This document shows, piece by piece, positions 33,553 to 43,618 of a stretch of 64,000 nt of DNA. The notes beneath the pieces are model-generated. The model searched no databases and was not told the origin of the DNA. It worked only from the letters and a program-made list of their open reading frames with translations. The position numbers were made by a program, and so were the translations under genes. This stretch comes from Microbacterium mitrae (GTDB lineage Bacteria; Actinomycetota; Actinomycetes; Actinomycetales; Microbacteriaceae). The stretch's first letter is position 1. Each line of letters starts with the position of its first letter. The stretch spans positions 434,001 to 498,000 of the forward strand of contig NZ_VRSW01000001.1 in NCBI RefSeq assembly GCF_008017445.1, in the 5' to 3' direction.

Positions 33553-35100
33553 TCACATCTCTGCGGGCGCAGACTTCGTAGTCTTCAGCGTAGTCGCAGC
33601 GATCAACGCCGCGATCACGATAAGGCCCGCACCGATCAACGCCGTAACAGTAACGCCAGAGTCAAACGCGTGAGCGGCTGCCGTAAACAACTCCTCGCCG
33701 ACCACGCCGCCAAGCTTTTCGGCCTGCACGGTGGCTCCAGCCAGGGTCTCTCGCGCCGCCTCGGCGGCTTCGGCAGGAACGCCGGCCGGAACCTCGATCG
33801 TTGCGCGGTAGAACGCCGTCAAGATGCCGCCCAGGATGGAGGTTCCCAGCACCGCACCCAGCTCGTATGCCGTCTCGGAGACGGCACTGGCGGCGCCGGC
33901 CTTCGCCGCCGGTGCGCTGGAAAGCACCAGGTCGTTCGACACCGTCTCGGCCATGCCGATGCCAATCCCGAGTGACACGAATGCGAGCATCAGCGTCGTG
34001 ACAGCTGACTCATCGGTCGCGAATGCGACGGCGATGTACCCGGCGATGGAGAACAAGAGAGCGGTCGGAATGAGCACGTGTGGCGAGACGCGCTTGGAGA
34101 TCGGAACCACCACCAACCCCGCGATAATCATCACGACGAGGCCGGGCACGAGCGCAAGGCCAGCGTTGAGCGGGCTGAGCCCAACGATGAGCTGCAGGTG
34201 TTGCGCCACGAAGTACAAGAAGCCGACGAGGGCGATAACGCTCAGCAGGTTGATGAGGATGGAACCCGAGAACATCGGGTTGCGGAACAGCGCCATGTCG
34301 AGCATCGGCACCTCGAGCCGCAACTGACGGCGTACGAAGAACCAGCCGAACACCAGTCCAACCACGAACAGGAGCGACACCGGGTGCATCAGCCCCTCAA
34401 CCGCGACCTCCTTGATCGCAAAGACGATCGGAACCATGGTTGCGACAGACAGCGCAATGCTGATGGGGTCGAGGCGGCCGGGGTTGGGATCCTTCGTCTC
34501 GGGCACCAGAATCGGCGCGAGAATCAGCAGCGGCACCAACACCGGCACCGACAGCAAGAACACCGAGCCCCACGAAAAGTGCTCAAGCAACAGGCCACCA
34601 ACAATGGGGCCGAGCGCGGAACCCGCCGAGAAGCCGGCCGCCCAAATGGCGATGGCAAGGCGGCGCTGATCGCGATCGGTGAAGATGGAACGCAGCAGCG
34701 ACAGCGTCGACGGCATGAGCATGGCGCCGAAGAATCCCATCGCCGCTCGGGCAGCGATAAGCAGCCCCGCCGTCGGCGCGAACGCTGCGAGCACCGAGAT
34801 AACGGCAAATCCCGTCGCACCGATGAGCAGCAGGCGACGACGCCCGAAGCGGTCACCCAAGGTTCCCATGGTCACGAGCAGCGCGGCCAGCACGAGCGGG
34901 TACGCGTCGATAATCCAGAGCTGCTCGGTGCTCGTCGGTGACAGGTCGGTCGCGATTTCGGGCAGTGCGAAGCTCAGCACCGTGTTGTCGACCGAGACCA
35001 GCAGCACCGGCAACATGAGCACGACCAGCGCGAGCCAGCCACGCCAGCTCACTGCGCCGCTTTCGCCATTGGTACGAAGTGCATGAGTGTCGATAGACAT
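33553..35100 (-). CDS. EmrB/QacA-type drug:H+ antiporter, DHA2 family
   Basis: A 515-residue MFS exporter with about 14 helices. Motif [14 protein letters not shown] lies near residue 80, and [19 protein letters not shown] near 42-60 is typical of the DHA2 family. The last loop before the final helix is long and Ala/Glu-rich (about 430-480). Divergent from a TetR gene with a palindromic operator in the 66-bp gap, the usual layout for a self-controlled efflux pump. Substrates could be lipophilic cations or antibiotics; this is inference. Confidence 0.92.
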   Translation of the reverse strand: MSIDTHALRTNGESGAVSWRGWLALVVLMLPVLLVSVDNTVLSFALPEIATDLSPTSTEQLWIIDAYPLVLAALLVTMGTLGDRFGRRRLLLIGATGFAVISVLAAFAPTAGLLIAARAAMGFFGAMLMPSTLSLLRSIFTDRDQRRLAIAIWAAGFSAGSALGPIVGGLLLEHFSWGSVFLLSVPVLVPLLILAPILVPETKDPNPGRLDPISIALSVATMVPIVFAIKEVAVEGLMHPVSLLFVVGLVFGWFFVRRQLRLEVPMLDMALFRNPMFSGSILINLLSVIALVGFLYFVAQHLQLIVGLSPLNAGLALVPGLVVMIIAGLVVVPISKRVSPHVLIPTALLFSIAGYIAVAFATDESAVTTLMLAFVSLGIGIGMAETVSNDLVLSSAPAAKAGAASAVSETAYELGAVLGTSILGGILTAFYRATIEVPAGVPAEAAEAARETLAGATVQAEKLGGVVGEELFTAAAHAFDSGVTVTALIGAGLIVIAALIAATTLKTTKSAPAEM

Positions 35101-35118
35101 GAGAATCCTCTGAGTTAC

Positions 35119-35140
35119 TTAACCGTCTAGCCGGTATAGT
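35119..35140. promoter_or_regulatory. Candidate TetR operator between efflux pump and regulator
   Basis: TTAACCGTCTAGCCGGTATA contains ACCG (35122-35125) and CGGT (35132-35135) with nearly symmetric AT-rich flanks, the usual form of a TetR-family operator. TATAGT at 35135-35140 could be the -10 of the tetR gene. Confidence 0.6.
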
Positions 35141-35166
35141 ATCAGAAACATGGAAGGATACTCTTT

Positions 35167-35724
35167 ATGAGCCGCCCACCCCTCGCCCGCGAAAAGGTCC
35201 TCGATGCGTTCGAAGACGTGATCCTCACGGAGGGTGAGCGCGCCGCCACGATGGACAGAGTCGCCGCGCAGGCGGGCGTCTCCAAGGGTGGCCTGCTCTA
35301 CCACTTCGCGTCGAAGGTTGCCCTCGAAGAGGCGCTGATCGAGCGGATGGAACGACTCGTGGCGGTCGATATGAAGGAGATGGTGGAAGATCCAGCCGGC
35401 CCCGTCGCCGCCTTTATTCGCACTTCGGCGCAGACCGGCGATGAACTTGATCGTGTCATCACTGCCGTCGGGAGACTTGCGTCAAACGGATCACCGCTTT
35501 CTGGCGAGGCAATCCGCAACCTCCGCGCGGTGTGGCACGACACCCTGCAGCCTTTTGTTCCGACCGAGGTTGGCCTGCAGCTCATTCTGTTGGTCTCGGA
35601 TGGCGTGTACTTCAACAACGCGCTCGCGATTGGCGCGGTTCCTGAAATCGCCGATATGGAGGCCCTCATCACGATGGTGACGACGGCCACCGGCGCCGAG
35701 CTGCCACCGCCGCGGATCGACTGA
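35167..35724 (+). CDS. TetR family regulator of the adjacent efflux pump
   Basis: A 185-residue TetR-type repressor. The N-terminal helix-turn-helix spans about residues 8-50 (RAATMDRVAAQAGVSKGGLLYHF), followed by a ligand-binding all-helical domain. ATG at 35167 follows GGAAGGA. Divergent from the DHA2 exporter, which it most likely represses until an exported compound binds. The last 234 bp overlap, antisense, the 3' end of the VanY-type gene. Confidence 0.9.
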   Translation: MSRPPLAREKVLDAFEDVILTEGERAATMDRVAAQAGVSKGGLLYHFASKVALEEALIERMERLVAVDMKEMVEDPAGPVAAFIRTSAQTGDELDRVITAVGRLASNGSPLSGEAIRNLRAVWHDTLQPFVPTEVGLQLILLVSDGVYFNNALAIGAVPEIADMEALITMVTTATGAELPPPRID

Positions 35725-36324
35725 AGCATCGGGCAACATCTCGGGGCACCATCCGTTCTCATCGATGTCACGCAGCTCAAAGTGCCAGCCCTCATTCGCG
35801 AACGTGCGGCACAACCCAAACTGCGCTCCGTATTGATCCAGCCACGAGTACGCGTCGGTCGTGGCGATGTCGATAGCCAACCCCTGCACGTGAGCGGAAC
35901 GATCCGGCGTCGCAACCCAGCGCGCCGCCTCCTCAATTGACCCGTAATCGGCAACGGCGCGGTCAAACAACCGTTGCTGGTATTGGGCCGAACGCCACGC
36001 GCTGGTGAGGCGCAGGGTAATGCCGTCTCCCTCGGCCACCACCGCCGCCTCCTGTAACGCGGCAAGCAGCGCCGGATCCAGATTCGTTACCGCCGGCGCG
36101 TCGTCCCACGGCCCCCAGGTTCCGTTTTCATCGGCGCCGGTGCCGTCATCGGCAACGCCCTCTTGAATGCCCGGAACCATCGGCGCGCTGACAGCGGCGG
36201 AGCCGAGCTGGTGAATCACGCCAATGATGCCGGCTACGGTCATGGCGGCGATACCCGCGACGAGCAGAAGCCTGCCAAGACGCGGGCGACGGATGGGGGC
36301 CGATTGTTGCACATGAGATGTCAT
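35491..36324 (-). CDS. D-alanyl-D-alanine carboxypeptidase, VanY family
   Basis: A 277-residue membrane-anchored peptidase. An N-terminal helix (about 18-40) precedes the VanY/LAS metallopeptidase domain: LTSAWRSAQYQQ near 105, zinc motif SAHVQGLAIDI near 142-152 (S-x-H-x2-G-x-A-x-D), and the final zinc His in EGWHFEL near 177. Such enzymes trim D-Ala from peptidoglycan stems. The peptidase fold should end near residue 200; the last 75 or so residues are read antisense to the tetR gene, lack domain character and may be a stop-loss extension. Confidence 0.85.
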   Translation of the reverse strand: MTSHVQQSAPIRRPRLGRLLLVAGIAAMTVAGIIGVIHQLGSAAVSAPMVPGIQEGVADDGTGADENGTWGPWDDAPAVTNLDPALLAALQEAAVVAEGDGITLRLTSAWRSAQYQQRLFDRAVADYGSIEEAARWVATPDRSAHVQGLAIDIATTDAYSWLDQYGAQFGLCRTFANEGWHFELRDIDENGWCPEMLPDASVDPRRWQLGAGGRRHHRDEGLHIGDFRNRANRERVVEVHAIRDQQNELQANLGRNKRLQGVVPHRAEVADCLARKR

Positions 36325-36372
36325 GCCCTCAGTTCACGCCGAGCCGTGTTGCCAGAGCGTTTGCGTTTTTTG

Positions 36373-36389
36373 ATACGCCGACGATACGT
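36373..36389. promoter_or_regulatory. GATACG direct repeat upstream of the response regulator
   Basis: GATACG occurs at 36373-36378 and 36384-36389, 11 bp apart, in the 83-bp divergent spacer between the VanY-type gene and the OmpR-type regulator. One helical turn between direct repeats is the usual arrangement of OmpR-family sites. Binding is inferred. Confidence 0.4.
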
Positions 36390-36407
36390 CTGGCACCGTA
36401 GGCTCGC

Positions 36408-37082
36408 ATGGTGCGAGTGCTGATTGTCGAAGATGAACGCGTGATGGCGTCGGCCGTGCGCGATGGCTTGCGACTGGAAGCGATTGCAGCCGACCTCGCC
36501 CACGGTGGCGCCGCGGCCCTCGAAGCGCTGAGCATCAACGATTACGACGCCGTCGTGCTTGACCGTGATATTCCGCGCATTTCCGGCGACGAGGTGGCAC
36601 GGTGGATCACCTCGCACCAACCCACGACGCGCATCATCATGGTGACCGCCGCCGATCGACTCGATGACAAGGCCACCGGCTTTGAGCTGGGCGCAGACGA
36701 CTACCTCACCAAGCCGTTCGCGATGCGGGAGTTGATTCTTCGCTTGCGGGCCATCGCTCGCCGCTCGGCGGCTGCCACGCCACCGGTGTTGGAGTGGCGC
36801 GGGCTGAAAATCGACCCGTTTCGTCGCGAGGTATAGCGCGATGGCCGCTACGTTGCGCTCACTCGCAAACAGTTTGCCGTGCTGGAGGTTCTTGTCTCGG
36901 CGGGCGGCGGCGTTGTCAGTGCGGAGGATCTGCTGGAGCGCGCGTGGGACGAGAACGCCGATCCATTTACCAATGCGGTGCGCATCACGATTTCTGCGCT
37001 GCGCAAGCGCCTGGGCGAGCCCGATCTGATTGAGACGGTCGCGGGGGTCGGGTATCGGATGGCGACGGAACCACATGGCTGA
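36408..37082 (+). pseudogene. OmpR-family response regulator with in-frame amber stop
   Basis: Read through, this is a 224-residue OmpR/PhoB-type regulator. Receiver domain: acidic pair EDE at 8-10, phospho-acceptor Asp in AVVLDRDIPR near 49-52, Thr in MVTAAD near 79 and Lys in YLTKPFA near 101. The winged-helix domain starts near 130. Codon 143 is TAG (36834-36836), inside RREV-stop-RDGRYVALTRKQF, where relatives usually have an aromatic residue; the frame continues unchanged to the end. As written only a receiver-only protein would be made. Either a real nonsense mutation or a sequence error. Confidence 0.85.
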
Positions 37083-38196
37083 GCAGCGCGCGCCGCGGCG
37101 GCCCGGCTTGTCTGCCCGCTTTCGGTTGACGCTTACGATCACGGCCGTCGCCGTGGTCTCGGCGGGCGCGCTCTGGATCGTCACCGCGCTCTGGGTGCTG
37201 CGGTACCTCCCCACGGGCAACTACACGACAGATCTGGGCTGGGTGCCCGGCCGCGACGACATCATGGAAGTCTTCACACCCATCGCGACGAGCGCCTTTT
37301 TCGCCATCGCCGGCCTGGCGTTTTTTGGCGGCTGGTTTCTCGCGGGTCATATTCTTCGCCCGCTGACCGCAATCTCAACCGTCGCGCACCGGGTTCGAGG
37401 CGGCGATCTCACAACGCGCGTGAACCTCCCCGGGCGAGCGGACGAGTTCCGCACCGTCGCCGATTCATTTGACGACATGCTTGATGCCGTTCAGCGCACC
37501 GTCGAATCTCAGCAACGCTTTGCCGCCAACGCCTCTCACGAGTTGCGCGCGCCGCTTGCGATTACGCGCTCAGTGCTGGAGGTTGCTCAAGCAGACCCCG
37601 AGCGGGATCTTGAGGTGACGCTCGACAAGCTGCAACGTCTCAATGATCGCGCCGTCGCCTCCGCAGACGCACTGCTGCTGTTGGCACGCCTCGACAACAC
37701 CGCCCCCAACCTCTCCCCCGTCGATCTCTCGCTCGTCGCCGAAGAGGCGCTCGACGTGCTCCAGCTCGTCGCAGACCGCCACGGTGTCGAGGTAGAAACT
37801 GACCTGAATCAGACGTGGGTGGCAGGCAACGCGCAACTGTTGGAACGACTTGCGAGCAACCTCATCCACAACGCGATTGTGCACAACGCCCCTCCCGGCG
37901 ACGCCAGACGCGTTTTCGTGCGGGTTGACGTGAGCGAAGGGTCGGCCGTATTGCGGGTTGTGAACACTGGCCCCGTTCTCGAAACGGCGCAGGTGGCGAC
38001 GCTGACGGAACCGTTTGCTCGCGGCTCGCGCACCACCACGGCCGATGACGCACACACTGGCGCGGGGCTCGGCCTCGCGCTCGCCGCCACGATTGTCCGC
38101 GTACACGGCGGCTCGCTCGTGCTGCGCGCACGCGCTGCTGGCGGGCTGGATGTCACCGCACGCTTCGCCGTCGGCGCTGCCGCGCCCGCGAGCTAG
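37075..38196 (+). CDS. Sensor histidine kinase
   Basis: A 373-residue two-component sensor. The ATG at 37075 overlaps the regulator stop by 8 bp. Two transmembrane helices (about 18-45 and 75-100) flank a short outer loop of about 30 residues. A HAMP domain follows (about 100-152), then the H-box ASHELRAPLAI with phospho-accepting His near 161, the N-box ERLASNLIHNAIVHN near 255 and the G-box GAGLGLALA near 332. With the neighbouring VanY-type peptidase the locus resembles VanRS-type cell-wall sensing. The ligand is unknown. Confidence 0.92.
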   Translation: MAEQRAPRRPGLSARFRLTLTITAVAVVSAGALWIVTALWVLRYLPTGNYTTDLGWVPGRDDIMEVFTPIATSAFFAIAGLAFFGGWFLAGHILRPLTAISTVAHRVRGGDLTTRVNLPGRADEFRTVADSFDDMLDAVQRTVESQQRFAANASHELRAPLAITRSVLEVAQADPERDLEVTLDKLQRLNDRAVASADALLLLARLDNTAPNLSPVDLSLVAEEALDVLQLVADRHGVEVETDLNQTWVAGNAQLLERLASNLIHNAIVHNAPPGDARRVFVRVDVSEGSAVLRVVNTGPVLETAQVATLTEPFARGSRTTTADDAHTGAGLGLALAATIVRVHGGSLVLRARAAGGLDVTARFAVGAAAPAS

Positions 38197-38210
38197 CCTC
38201 GCTCCGTAAG

Positions 38211-38243
38211 CTCCGTGGTTCCGCGATCTCCGTGGTTCCGCGG
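38211..38243. repeat. Two GTGGTTCCGCG copies, 17-bp period
   Basis: CTCCGTGGTTCCGCG occurs twice, 17 bp apart, between the kinase stop and the hairpin at 38258. This is the smallest member of the GGTTCCGC arrays in this window. Confidence 0.75.
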
Positions 38244-38257
38244 CCATGCCGCAACGC

Positions 38258-38294
38258 AGAATCCCCCGCTCCGCGAAGCGGCACGAGGGATTCT
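38258..38294. terminator. Bidirectional terminator between kinase and serA
   Basis: AGAATCCC and GGGATTCT form the outer stem, CCGCT and AGCGG the inner stem around CCGCGA, with a small CACGA bulge. It lies between two convergent genes. Confidence 0.85.
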
Positions 38295-38306
38295 TAGCGG
38301 TTGAAC

Positions 38307-39899
38307 TTACGACTCGGTGATTTCGATCTGGCGGAACACGTCGGCGTCGATGGCCGATCGCACCTCGTCGAGCAGGTCTTCTGAAACCGGGGAGTCCAGC
38401 GTCAGCACGGAGAGTGCCTGGCCGCCGGCCTCGGTGCGAGCGATCTGCATGCCGGCGATGTTGATGCCGGCCTCGCCGAACTTCTGGCCGTAGACGGCAA
38501 CGATGCCGGGACGGTCGGTGTAAAGCATGACGATGTGGAACTTCTCGATGGGCAGCTCGACCGGGTGGCCGTTAATGCCGACGAGCTTTTCGATCTGCTT
38601 CGGGCCGGTCAGCGTGCCAGAAACGGCGAGTTGCGATCCGTCGGAGAGCGCACCGCGAAGGGTAATGACGTTGCGGTACTCGTCGCTGTTCTCGTCAACC
38701 AGCAGGCGAACGTCAACGCCGCGCTGCTCGGCAAGAAGCGGCGCGTTCACATAAGACACGCTTTCGCTCACGATGTTGGTGAAGACACCCTTGAGCGCGG
38801 CCAACTTGAGCACATCGACGTTGTAGGCGCTGAGCTCACCGTGCACTTCGACGTCGAGGCTCGTGAGCGGCGACTTGGCGAGCGCGGAGAAAAACTGACC
38901 GAGCTTTTCGACCAGCGAGATGCCGGGGCGAACGTACGGGTCAATCGCACCGCCGGCGACGTTGACGGCATCCGGAACCAGTTCGCCGCCGAGAGCGAGG
39001 CGCACGGAGCGTGCTACCGAGACGCCTGCCTTCTCCTGTGCTTCGTCGGTCGAGGCACCCAGGTGCGGCGTGACAACGACGTTGGGAAGGTCAAGTAGCT
39101 TCTTGTCGGTGGGCGGCTCCGTCACGAAGACGTCGAGACCGGCACCGGCGATCTCACCCGAGGTGAGGGCCGTGTAGAGCGCGTCTTCGTCGATGAGGCC
39201 ACCGCGTGCGACGTTAATGACAAAGGCGGAGCTCTTCATCGTGGCGAGCTGCTCGGTCGAAATCATGCCCGTGGTTTCTGGGGTCTTCGGCATGTGGATC
39301 GTGACGAAGTCGCTCTGCTCAAGCAGTTCGTCAAAGGTCACCAGCTCTACACCGAGCTGCTGTGCGCGCGCGCTCGTGACGTACGGGTCGTAGGCGATAA
39401 CCCGCATGTCAAACGCCTGCATGCGCGCGGCAATCAGGGCACCAATGCGACCAAGGCCGATGATACCGAGCGTCTTTTCAAACAGTTCGGTGCCGGTGTA
39501 CTTCGAGCGCTTCCACTCGCCGGCGGCCAACGACGCGTGGGCCGCCGGAATGTGACGAGCGAGCGACAGAATGTGGCCAACGGTCAGCTCAGCGGCAGAG
39601 ACGATGTTCGAAGTCGGCGCATTAACGACCATCACACCGGCAGCCGTTGCGGCCTTGATGTCAACGTTGTCAAGGCCCACGCCGGCGCGCGCGACAACCT
39701 TCAGGCGCGGAGCCGCAGCCAGCGCTTCTGCGTCAATTTGCGTTGCCGAACGCACCAGTACGGCGTTGGCATCGGCGAGCGCGGCAAGCAACGCCGGGCG
39801 GTCAGTGCCGTCGACCTCCCGCACATCAAAATCAGGACCAAGCGCATCAATGGTGGCTGGTGAGAGTTGCTCGGCAAGGAGAACGACAGGCTTCGACAC
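38307..39899 (-). CDS. serA: D-3-phosphoglycerate dehydrogenase
   Basis: First enzyme of the phosphorylated serine pathway, oxidising 3-phosphoglycerate with NAD+. GTG start at 39899 ([14 protein letters not shown]) behind AAAGGA. The 530-residue length is that of the long actinobacterial type with an intervening domain. The NAD loop [10 protein letters not shown] lies near 147, the catalytic Arg/Glu/His region includes [10 protein letters not shown] near 230 and TPHLGAST near 280, and the C-terminal ACT domain (about 455-530) probably binds serine for feedback control. Confidence 0.96.
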   Translation of the reverse strand: MSKPVVLLAEQLSPATIDALGPDFDVREVDGTDRPALLAALADANAVLVRSATQIDAEALAAAPRLKVVARAGVGLDNVDIKAATAAGVMVVNAPTSNIVSAAELTVGHILSLARHIPAAHASLAAGEWKRSKYTGTELFEKTLGIIGLGRIGALIAARMQAFDMRVIAYDPYVTSARAQQLGVELVTFDELLEQSDFVTIHMPKTPETTGMISTEQLATMKSSAFVINVARGGLIDEDALYTALTSGEIAGAGLDVFVTEPPTDKKLLDLPNVVVTPHLGASTDEAQEKAGVSVARSVRLALGGELVPDAVNVAGGAIDPYVRPGISLVEKLGQFFSALAKSPLTSLDVEVHGELSAYNVDVLKLAALKGVFTNIVSESVSYVNAPLLAEQRGVDVRLLVDENSDEYRNVITLRGALSDGSQLAVSGTLTGPKQIEKLVGINGHPVELPIEKFHIVMLYTDRPGIVAVYGQKFGEAGINIAGMQIARTEAGGQALSVLTLDSPVSEDLLDEVRSAIDADVFRQIEITES

Positions 39900-40087
39900 A
39901 GGGAATATCCTTTAGTGCTTTAACGCGAAGGGGGAAAGGTCGTGCGCCGCACATCATCGGGACGCTTCACGCACAGCCTACTCGTTTGAGCACGCACGCT
40001 TGTTCATGTGACGTTCATCGCAAGCGCAAGTTTCACGCTTCTTGAGAATCGAAGAAGGAGCCGCAGTTGCCGCAGCGGCTGCCGGCT

Positions 40088-40471
40088 CTACCCGCAGAAC
40101 GGGTTGCCGCTCACGAAGGAGCATCCCGAGCTGAGCATGAGCGACAGCGTATTCATCCAATACACCTGTGCCAGCGCGTAGCCCGCCAGCAGCATCATCG
40201 TGTACTCGCCGATCAGGCGGCGAATTCCGAGGGAGACAACCGCGGTGAAGATGATCACCGGAACCACGACAGCGGCGATGAGGACGGTCCAGCCGGTGGC
40301 GGTCAGCGGGTACGGACCGCTGGCCTGTTGCAGGAGCGCACCAATCGCGCTGAACACGGTGTAGGCATAGGCCAGACCAAAAATGCCCGTGACGGTCGCC
40401 ATCATCCACAGCGGCGAGCGAGTCTTCAAGACGTGATCGGCGGCCTCGGGCACGTTCGTTGCATCGCTCAT
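40088..40471 (-). CDS. Membrane protein, unknown function
   Basis: A 127-residue product from ATG 40471, which overlaps the end of the preceding gene (ATGA). About three hydrophobic helices (about 22-42, 52-75, 85-108) and a C-terminal segment with two Cys (SSGCSFVSGNPFCG) likely outside the membrane. I do not recognise a family. A GC-rich inverted repeat near 40052-40075 may be its terminator. Co-translated with the next membrane protein upstream, so the pair probably works together. Confidence 0.7.
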   Translation of the reverse strand: MSDATNVPEAADHVLKTRSPLWMMATVTGIFGLAYAYTVFSAIGALLQQASGPYPLTATGWTVLIAAVVVPVIIFTAVVSLGIRRLIGEYTMMLLAGYALAQVYWMNTLSLMLSSGCSFVSGNPFCG

Positions 40472-40944
40472 GCGCCGATCCCTCCCACGACGAAGGGCCA
40501 CGGAACCAGCAGCACGACCCCGGCGATCAATCCGGCGAACCGAATCCACGTTTTCGACGCGCGCGTCAGGTACATCACGGTCGCAAACCAAATCGCCGGT
40601 GCCGCCGCCGCAACCCATGCCGCGATCGCGTACTGAATGGTTCCGGCTGCCAACAGCTCACCATCGGGCTGCAAGCGCATGCCTCCGATGATCCATCCGA
40701 CGGTGTAGAGCACAAAGATGCCACCGATCACCCCGAGGCCGATCAGCGCCGCGTTAGAAACGCCGGTGGCCGCGACGGGCGTAGCGACGGCAGCATCGGA
40801 TTCGTCGCCGACGACCTCAACAGCTTCACTGCCCTTGCCGACAGCCGTCCAACCGCGCTGCAGTTTGGGCGGTGCGGTGAGTGACTCATCGCCATCCCAC
40901 GACAGGGCGTCGTCGTCTCCAGCGGCCTGGGGTTCGGTTGCCAT
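40468..40944 (-). CDS. Membrane protein with acidic N-terminus
   Basis: A 158-residue product. Residues 1-55 are hydrophilic and acidic (SWDGDESLTAPP), followed by about three helices (about 63-85, 100-123, 134-156). No catalytic motif visible. Starts 9 bp after cutC ends and is coupled by ATGA overlap to the next membrane protein. Function unknown; described here only from topology. Confidence 0.72.
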   Translation of the reverse strand: MATEPQAAGDDDALSWDGDESLTAPPKLQRGWTAVGKGSEAVEVVGDESDAAVATPVAATGVSNAALIGLGVIGGIFVLYTVGWIIGGMRLQPDGELLAAGTIQYAIAAWVAAAAPAIWFATVMYLTRASKTWIRFAGLIAGVVLLVPWPFVVGGIGA

Positions 40945-40953
40945 GGTTCCAGC

Positions 40954-41673
40954 CTACTGGCGGGCGGCGGCGACCGCCGCGAGCACGATGCGCTCGTCGG
41001 TCATGTCGTAGCTCTCTCCCCCGCCACCAGGGCCGGTCGGAGCGTCGTCGACGAAGGAGACGCGAGCCGACAGGTGCACGGCATGCACGCCCGTTTCACG
41101 CACAGCCGCGATGTGTTCGACGCTCAGCCCGCCGCCCGCCATCACCTGCAGGGTTGATCCGGCGCGTCGCACGAATGCGGCGAGCCGGTCGATGCCGTCA
41201 ATCGTGCGAGGTGCCCCGCCGCTGGTGAGCACGCGGTGCACGCCAAGCTCAACGAGCGCATCGAATGCCGTGTCAGGGTCGGCAGACGCGTCAATGGCGC
41301 GGTGAAATACCACCTCGGCGCCTCCCGCCGCCTCCTGCCAGCGCCGCACCACCTCGCGGTCGACCTGGCCGTCGCGCGTCAACGCGCCGATGACCACGCC
41401 GCCGACGCCCTGCTGCACGACGCGGCGAATATCGTCCCACACCACGGCTGCCTCTTCGGCGGAGTAGACAAAACCACCCGGTCGAGGTCGCACCAGCACG
41501 CACACGCGCGCTCCATCGCCGCCGCAGGCCGCGATCGCGGCATCGACCATGCCGGCGGAGGGCGTCAGGCCACCGGTTTGAAGCGCCTGGACGAGTTCGA
41601 CACGATCAGCACCGTTGGCGAACGCAGCCCGAACTCCAGCCGCGTCCTGCACCGCAATTTCCACCAGAGTCAT
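40954..41673 (-). CDS. cutC: CutC family protein
   Basis: A 239-residue TIM-barrel protein of the CutC family, historically linked to copper homeostasis, though a direct role in copper is disputed. It begins MTLVEIAVQDAAGVRAAFANG and has RVELVQALQTGGLTPSAG and VLVRPRPGGFVYS, the hallmarks of the family. The conserved segment VLTSGGAPRTIDGI is near 175. Catalytic activity is not established. It is first in a three-gene run with two membrane proteins and lies downstream of repeat element B. Confidence 0.88.
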   Translation of the reverse strand: MTLVEIAVQDAAGVRAAFANGADRVELVQALQTGGLTPSAGMVDAAIAACGGDGARVCVLVRPRPGGFVYSAEEAAVVWDDIRRVVQQGVGGVVIGALTRDGQVDREVVRRWQEAAGGAEVVFHRAIDASADPDTAFDALVELGVHRVLTSGGAPRTIDGIDRLAAFVRRAGSTLQVMAGGGLSVEHIAAVRETGVHAVHLSARVSFVDDAPTGPGGGGESYDMTDERIVLAAVAAARQ

Positions 41674-41737
41674 GTCGCCATTCTACGAATTCCGGCCCGC
41701 TTCAGTGAGTCGATGCGTCGCACCCCGCACGCGGTGC

Positions 41738-41820
41738 GGATCCGTGGTTCCGCATTTCCGCGTTCTCCGCAGTTCCCTGGTTCCGTGGTTCCGTGGCCCC
41801 ACCTCGAGGTTCTGCGTTCC
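41738..41820. repeat. Irregular GTGGTTCCG cluster left of element B
   Basis: At least three GGTTCCG copies (near 41745, 41779 and 41787) with degenerate copies such as CAGTTCCC and GCGTTCCG between them. Spacing is irregular. All are in the GGTTCC orientation, opposite to the array right of element B. Confidence 0.75.
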
Positions 41821-41823
41821 GAA

Positions 41824-41921
41824 ACAACCGTTATGCACGGCTCAAAACGTTCTGCACGAAAATTGCGCCACATCCGCCACTCTGGCAACACCAGTCACAC
41901 GAAATCGTGCACAACGGTTGT
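41824..41921. repeat. Palindrome-bounded element B
   Basis: 98 bp bounded by ACAACCGTTATGCACGG (41824-41840) and TCGTGCACAACGGTTGT (41905-41921), 15 of 17 paired. A second left copy GTTCTGCACGA begins near 41849. The core has AATTGCGCCAC and GCCACTCTGGCAACACCAGT, the latter shared with element D. Located upstream of cutC and downstream of ilvC. Confidence 0.88.
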
Positions 41922-41924
41922 GAC

Positions 41925-41998
41925 AGCGGAACCACGCAGAGCGGAACCACGCACAGCGGAACCACGCAGAGCGGAACCACGGGGATTGGAACCACTGG
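41925..41998. repeat. Tandem 15-bp GCGGAACCACG repeats
   Basis: Four units of 15 bp (41925, 41940, 41955, 41970), consensus AGCGGAACCACGCAG, plus a degenerate fifth, ATTGGAACCACTGG. Orientation is opposite to the GGTTCC cluster on the other side of element B, so the whole locus is roughly symmetric. Confidence 0.9.
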
Positions 41999-42002
41999 AC
42001 GA

Positions 42003-42036
42003 CGAAGGGCCCGGTGCCTGTGCACCGAGCCCTTCG
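42003..42036 (-). terminator. ilvC terminator
   Basis: CGAAGGGCCCGGTGC and GCACCGAGCCCTTCG pair with one mismatch around CTGT, about 14 bp downstream of the ilvC stop, closing the ilvDBNC run. Confidence 0.85.
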
Positions 42037-42049
42037 TTTATCGCGTGAA

Positions 42050-43093
<1,044 letters not shown>

Positions 43094-43106
43094 TTAGGTT
43101 TATTTC

Positions 43107-43616
43107 TCAGCCGCGCAGAACGCGCTCTGTGATGCTCTTGCCGCCGCGGCCAATGGCCAACAGGCCAGACTGGGCGAGTTCCTTAATGCCGAAGGGTTCC
43201 AGCGCACGAAGCAGTGCGTCGACCTTGCCCTTGTCGCCGGTTACCTCAACGACGAGCGCGTCGGGCGCGTAGTCGACGATCTGGGCACGGAACAGGTTGA
43301 CAACTTCCAGCACGTTGGAGCGCGTCTGGTTATCTGCGCGCACCTTGATCAGCATGTGCTCACGCTGCACCGAGGCGGCGTTCTCCAGCTCGACGATCTT
43401 GATCACGTTGACCAGCTTGTTCAGCTGCTTGGTGACCTGCTCCAGTGGCAGTTCTTCGACATCGACGACGACGGTGATGCGTGAGAGGCCAGGAACCTCG
43501 GTCACACCAACGGCGAGGGATTCGATGTTGAATCCGCGGCGGGCAAAAAGTCCGGCGACTCGCGTCAGCAGACCGGGCTTGTTCTCAACGAGAAGACTCA
43601 GCACGTGGCTCGACAT
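43107..43616 (-). CDS. ilvN: Acetolactate synthase small subunit
   Basis: Regulatory subunit that carries valine feedback control of acetolactate synthase. 169 residues. The N-terminal ACT domain has SLLVENKPGLLTRVAGLF at about 6-23 and FNIESLAVG near 29; a second ACT-like half follows. Begins 2 bp after the ilvB stop. The gene symbol ilvH is used for the same protein in some actinobacteria. Confidence 0.96.
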   Translation of the reverse strand: MSSHVLSLLVENKPGLLTRVAGLFARRGFNIESLAVGVTEVPGLSRITVVVDVEELPLEQVTKQLNKLVNVIKIVELENAASVQREHMLIKVRADNQTRSNVLEVVNLFRAQIVDYAPDALVVEVTGDKGKVDALLRALEPFGIKELAQSGLLAIGRGGKSITERVLRG

Positions 43617-43618
43617 GA

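Noticed and set aside
33553..38196. Antibiotic resistance island (efflux pump, VanY-like enzyme, VanRS-like pair)
   Set aside because: No vanHAX ligase/reductase set, no mobile element and no change in base composition; the genes are better read as ordinary chromosomal functions.
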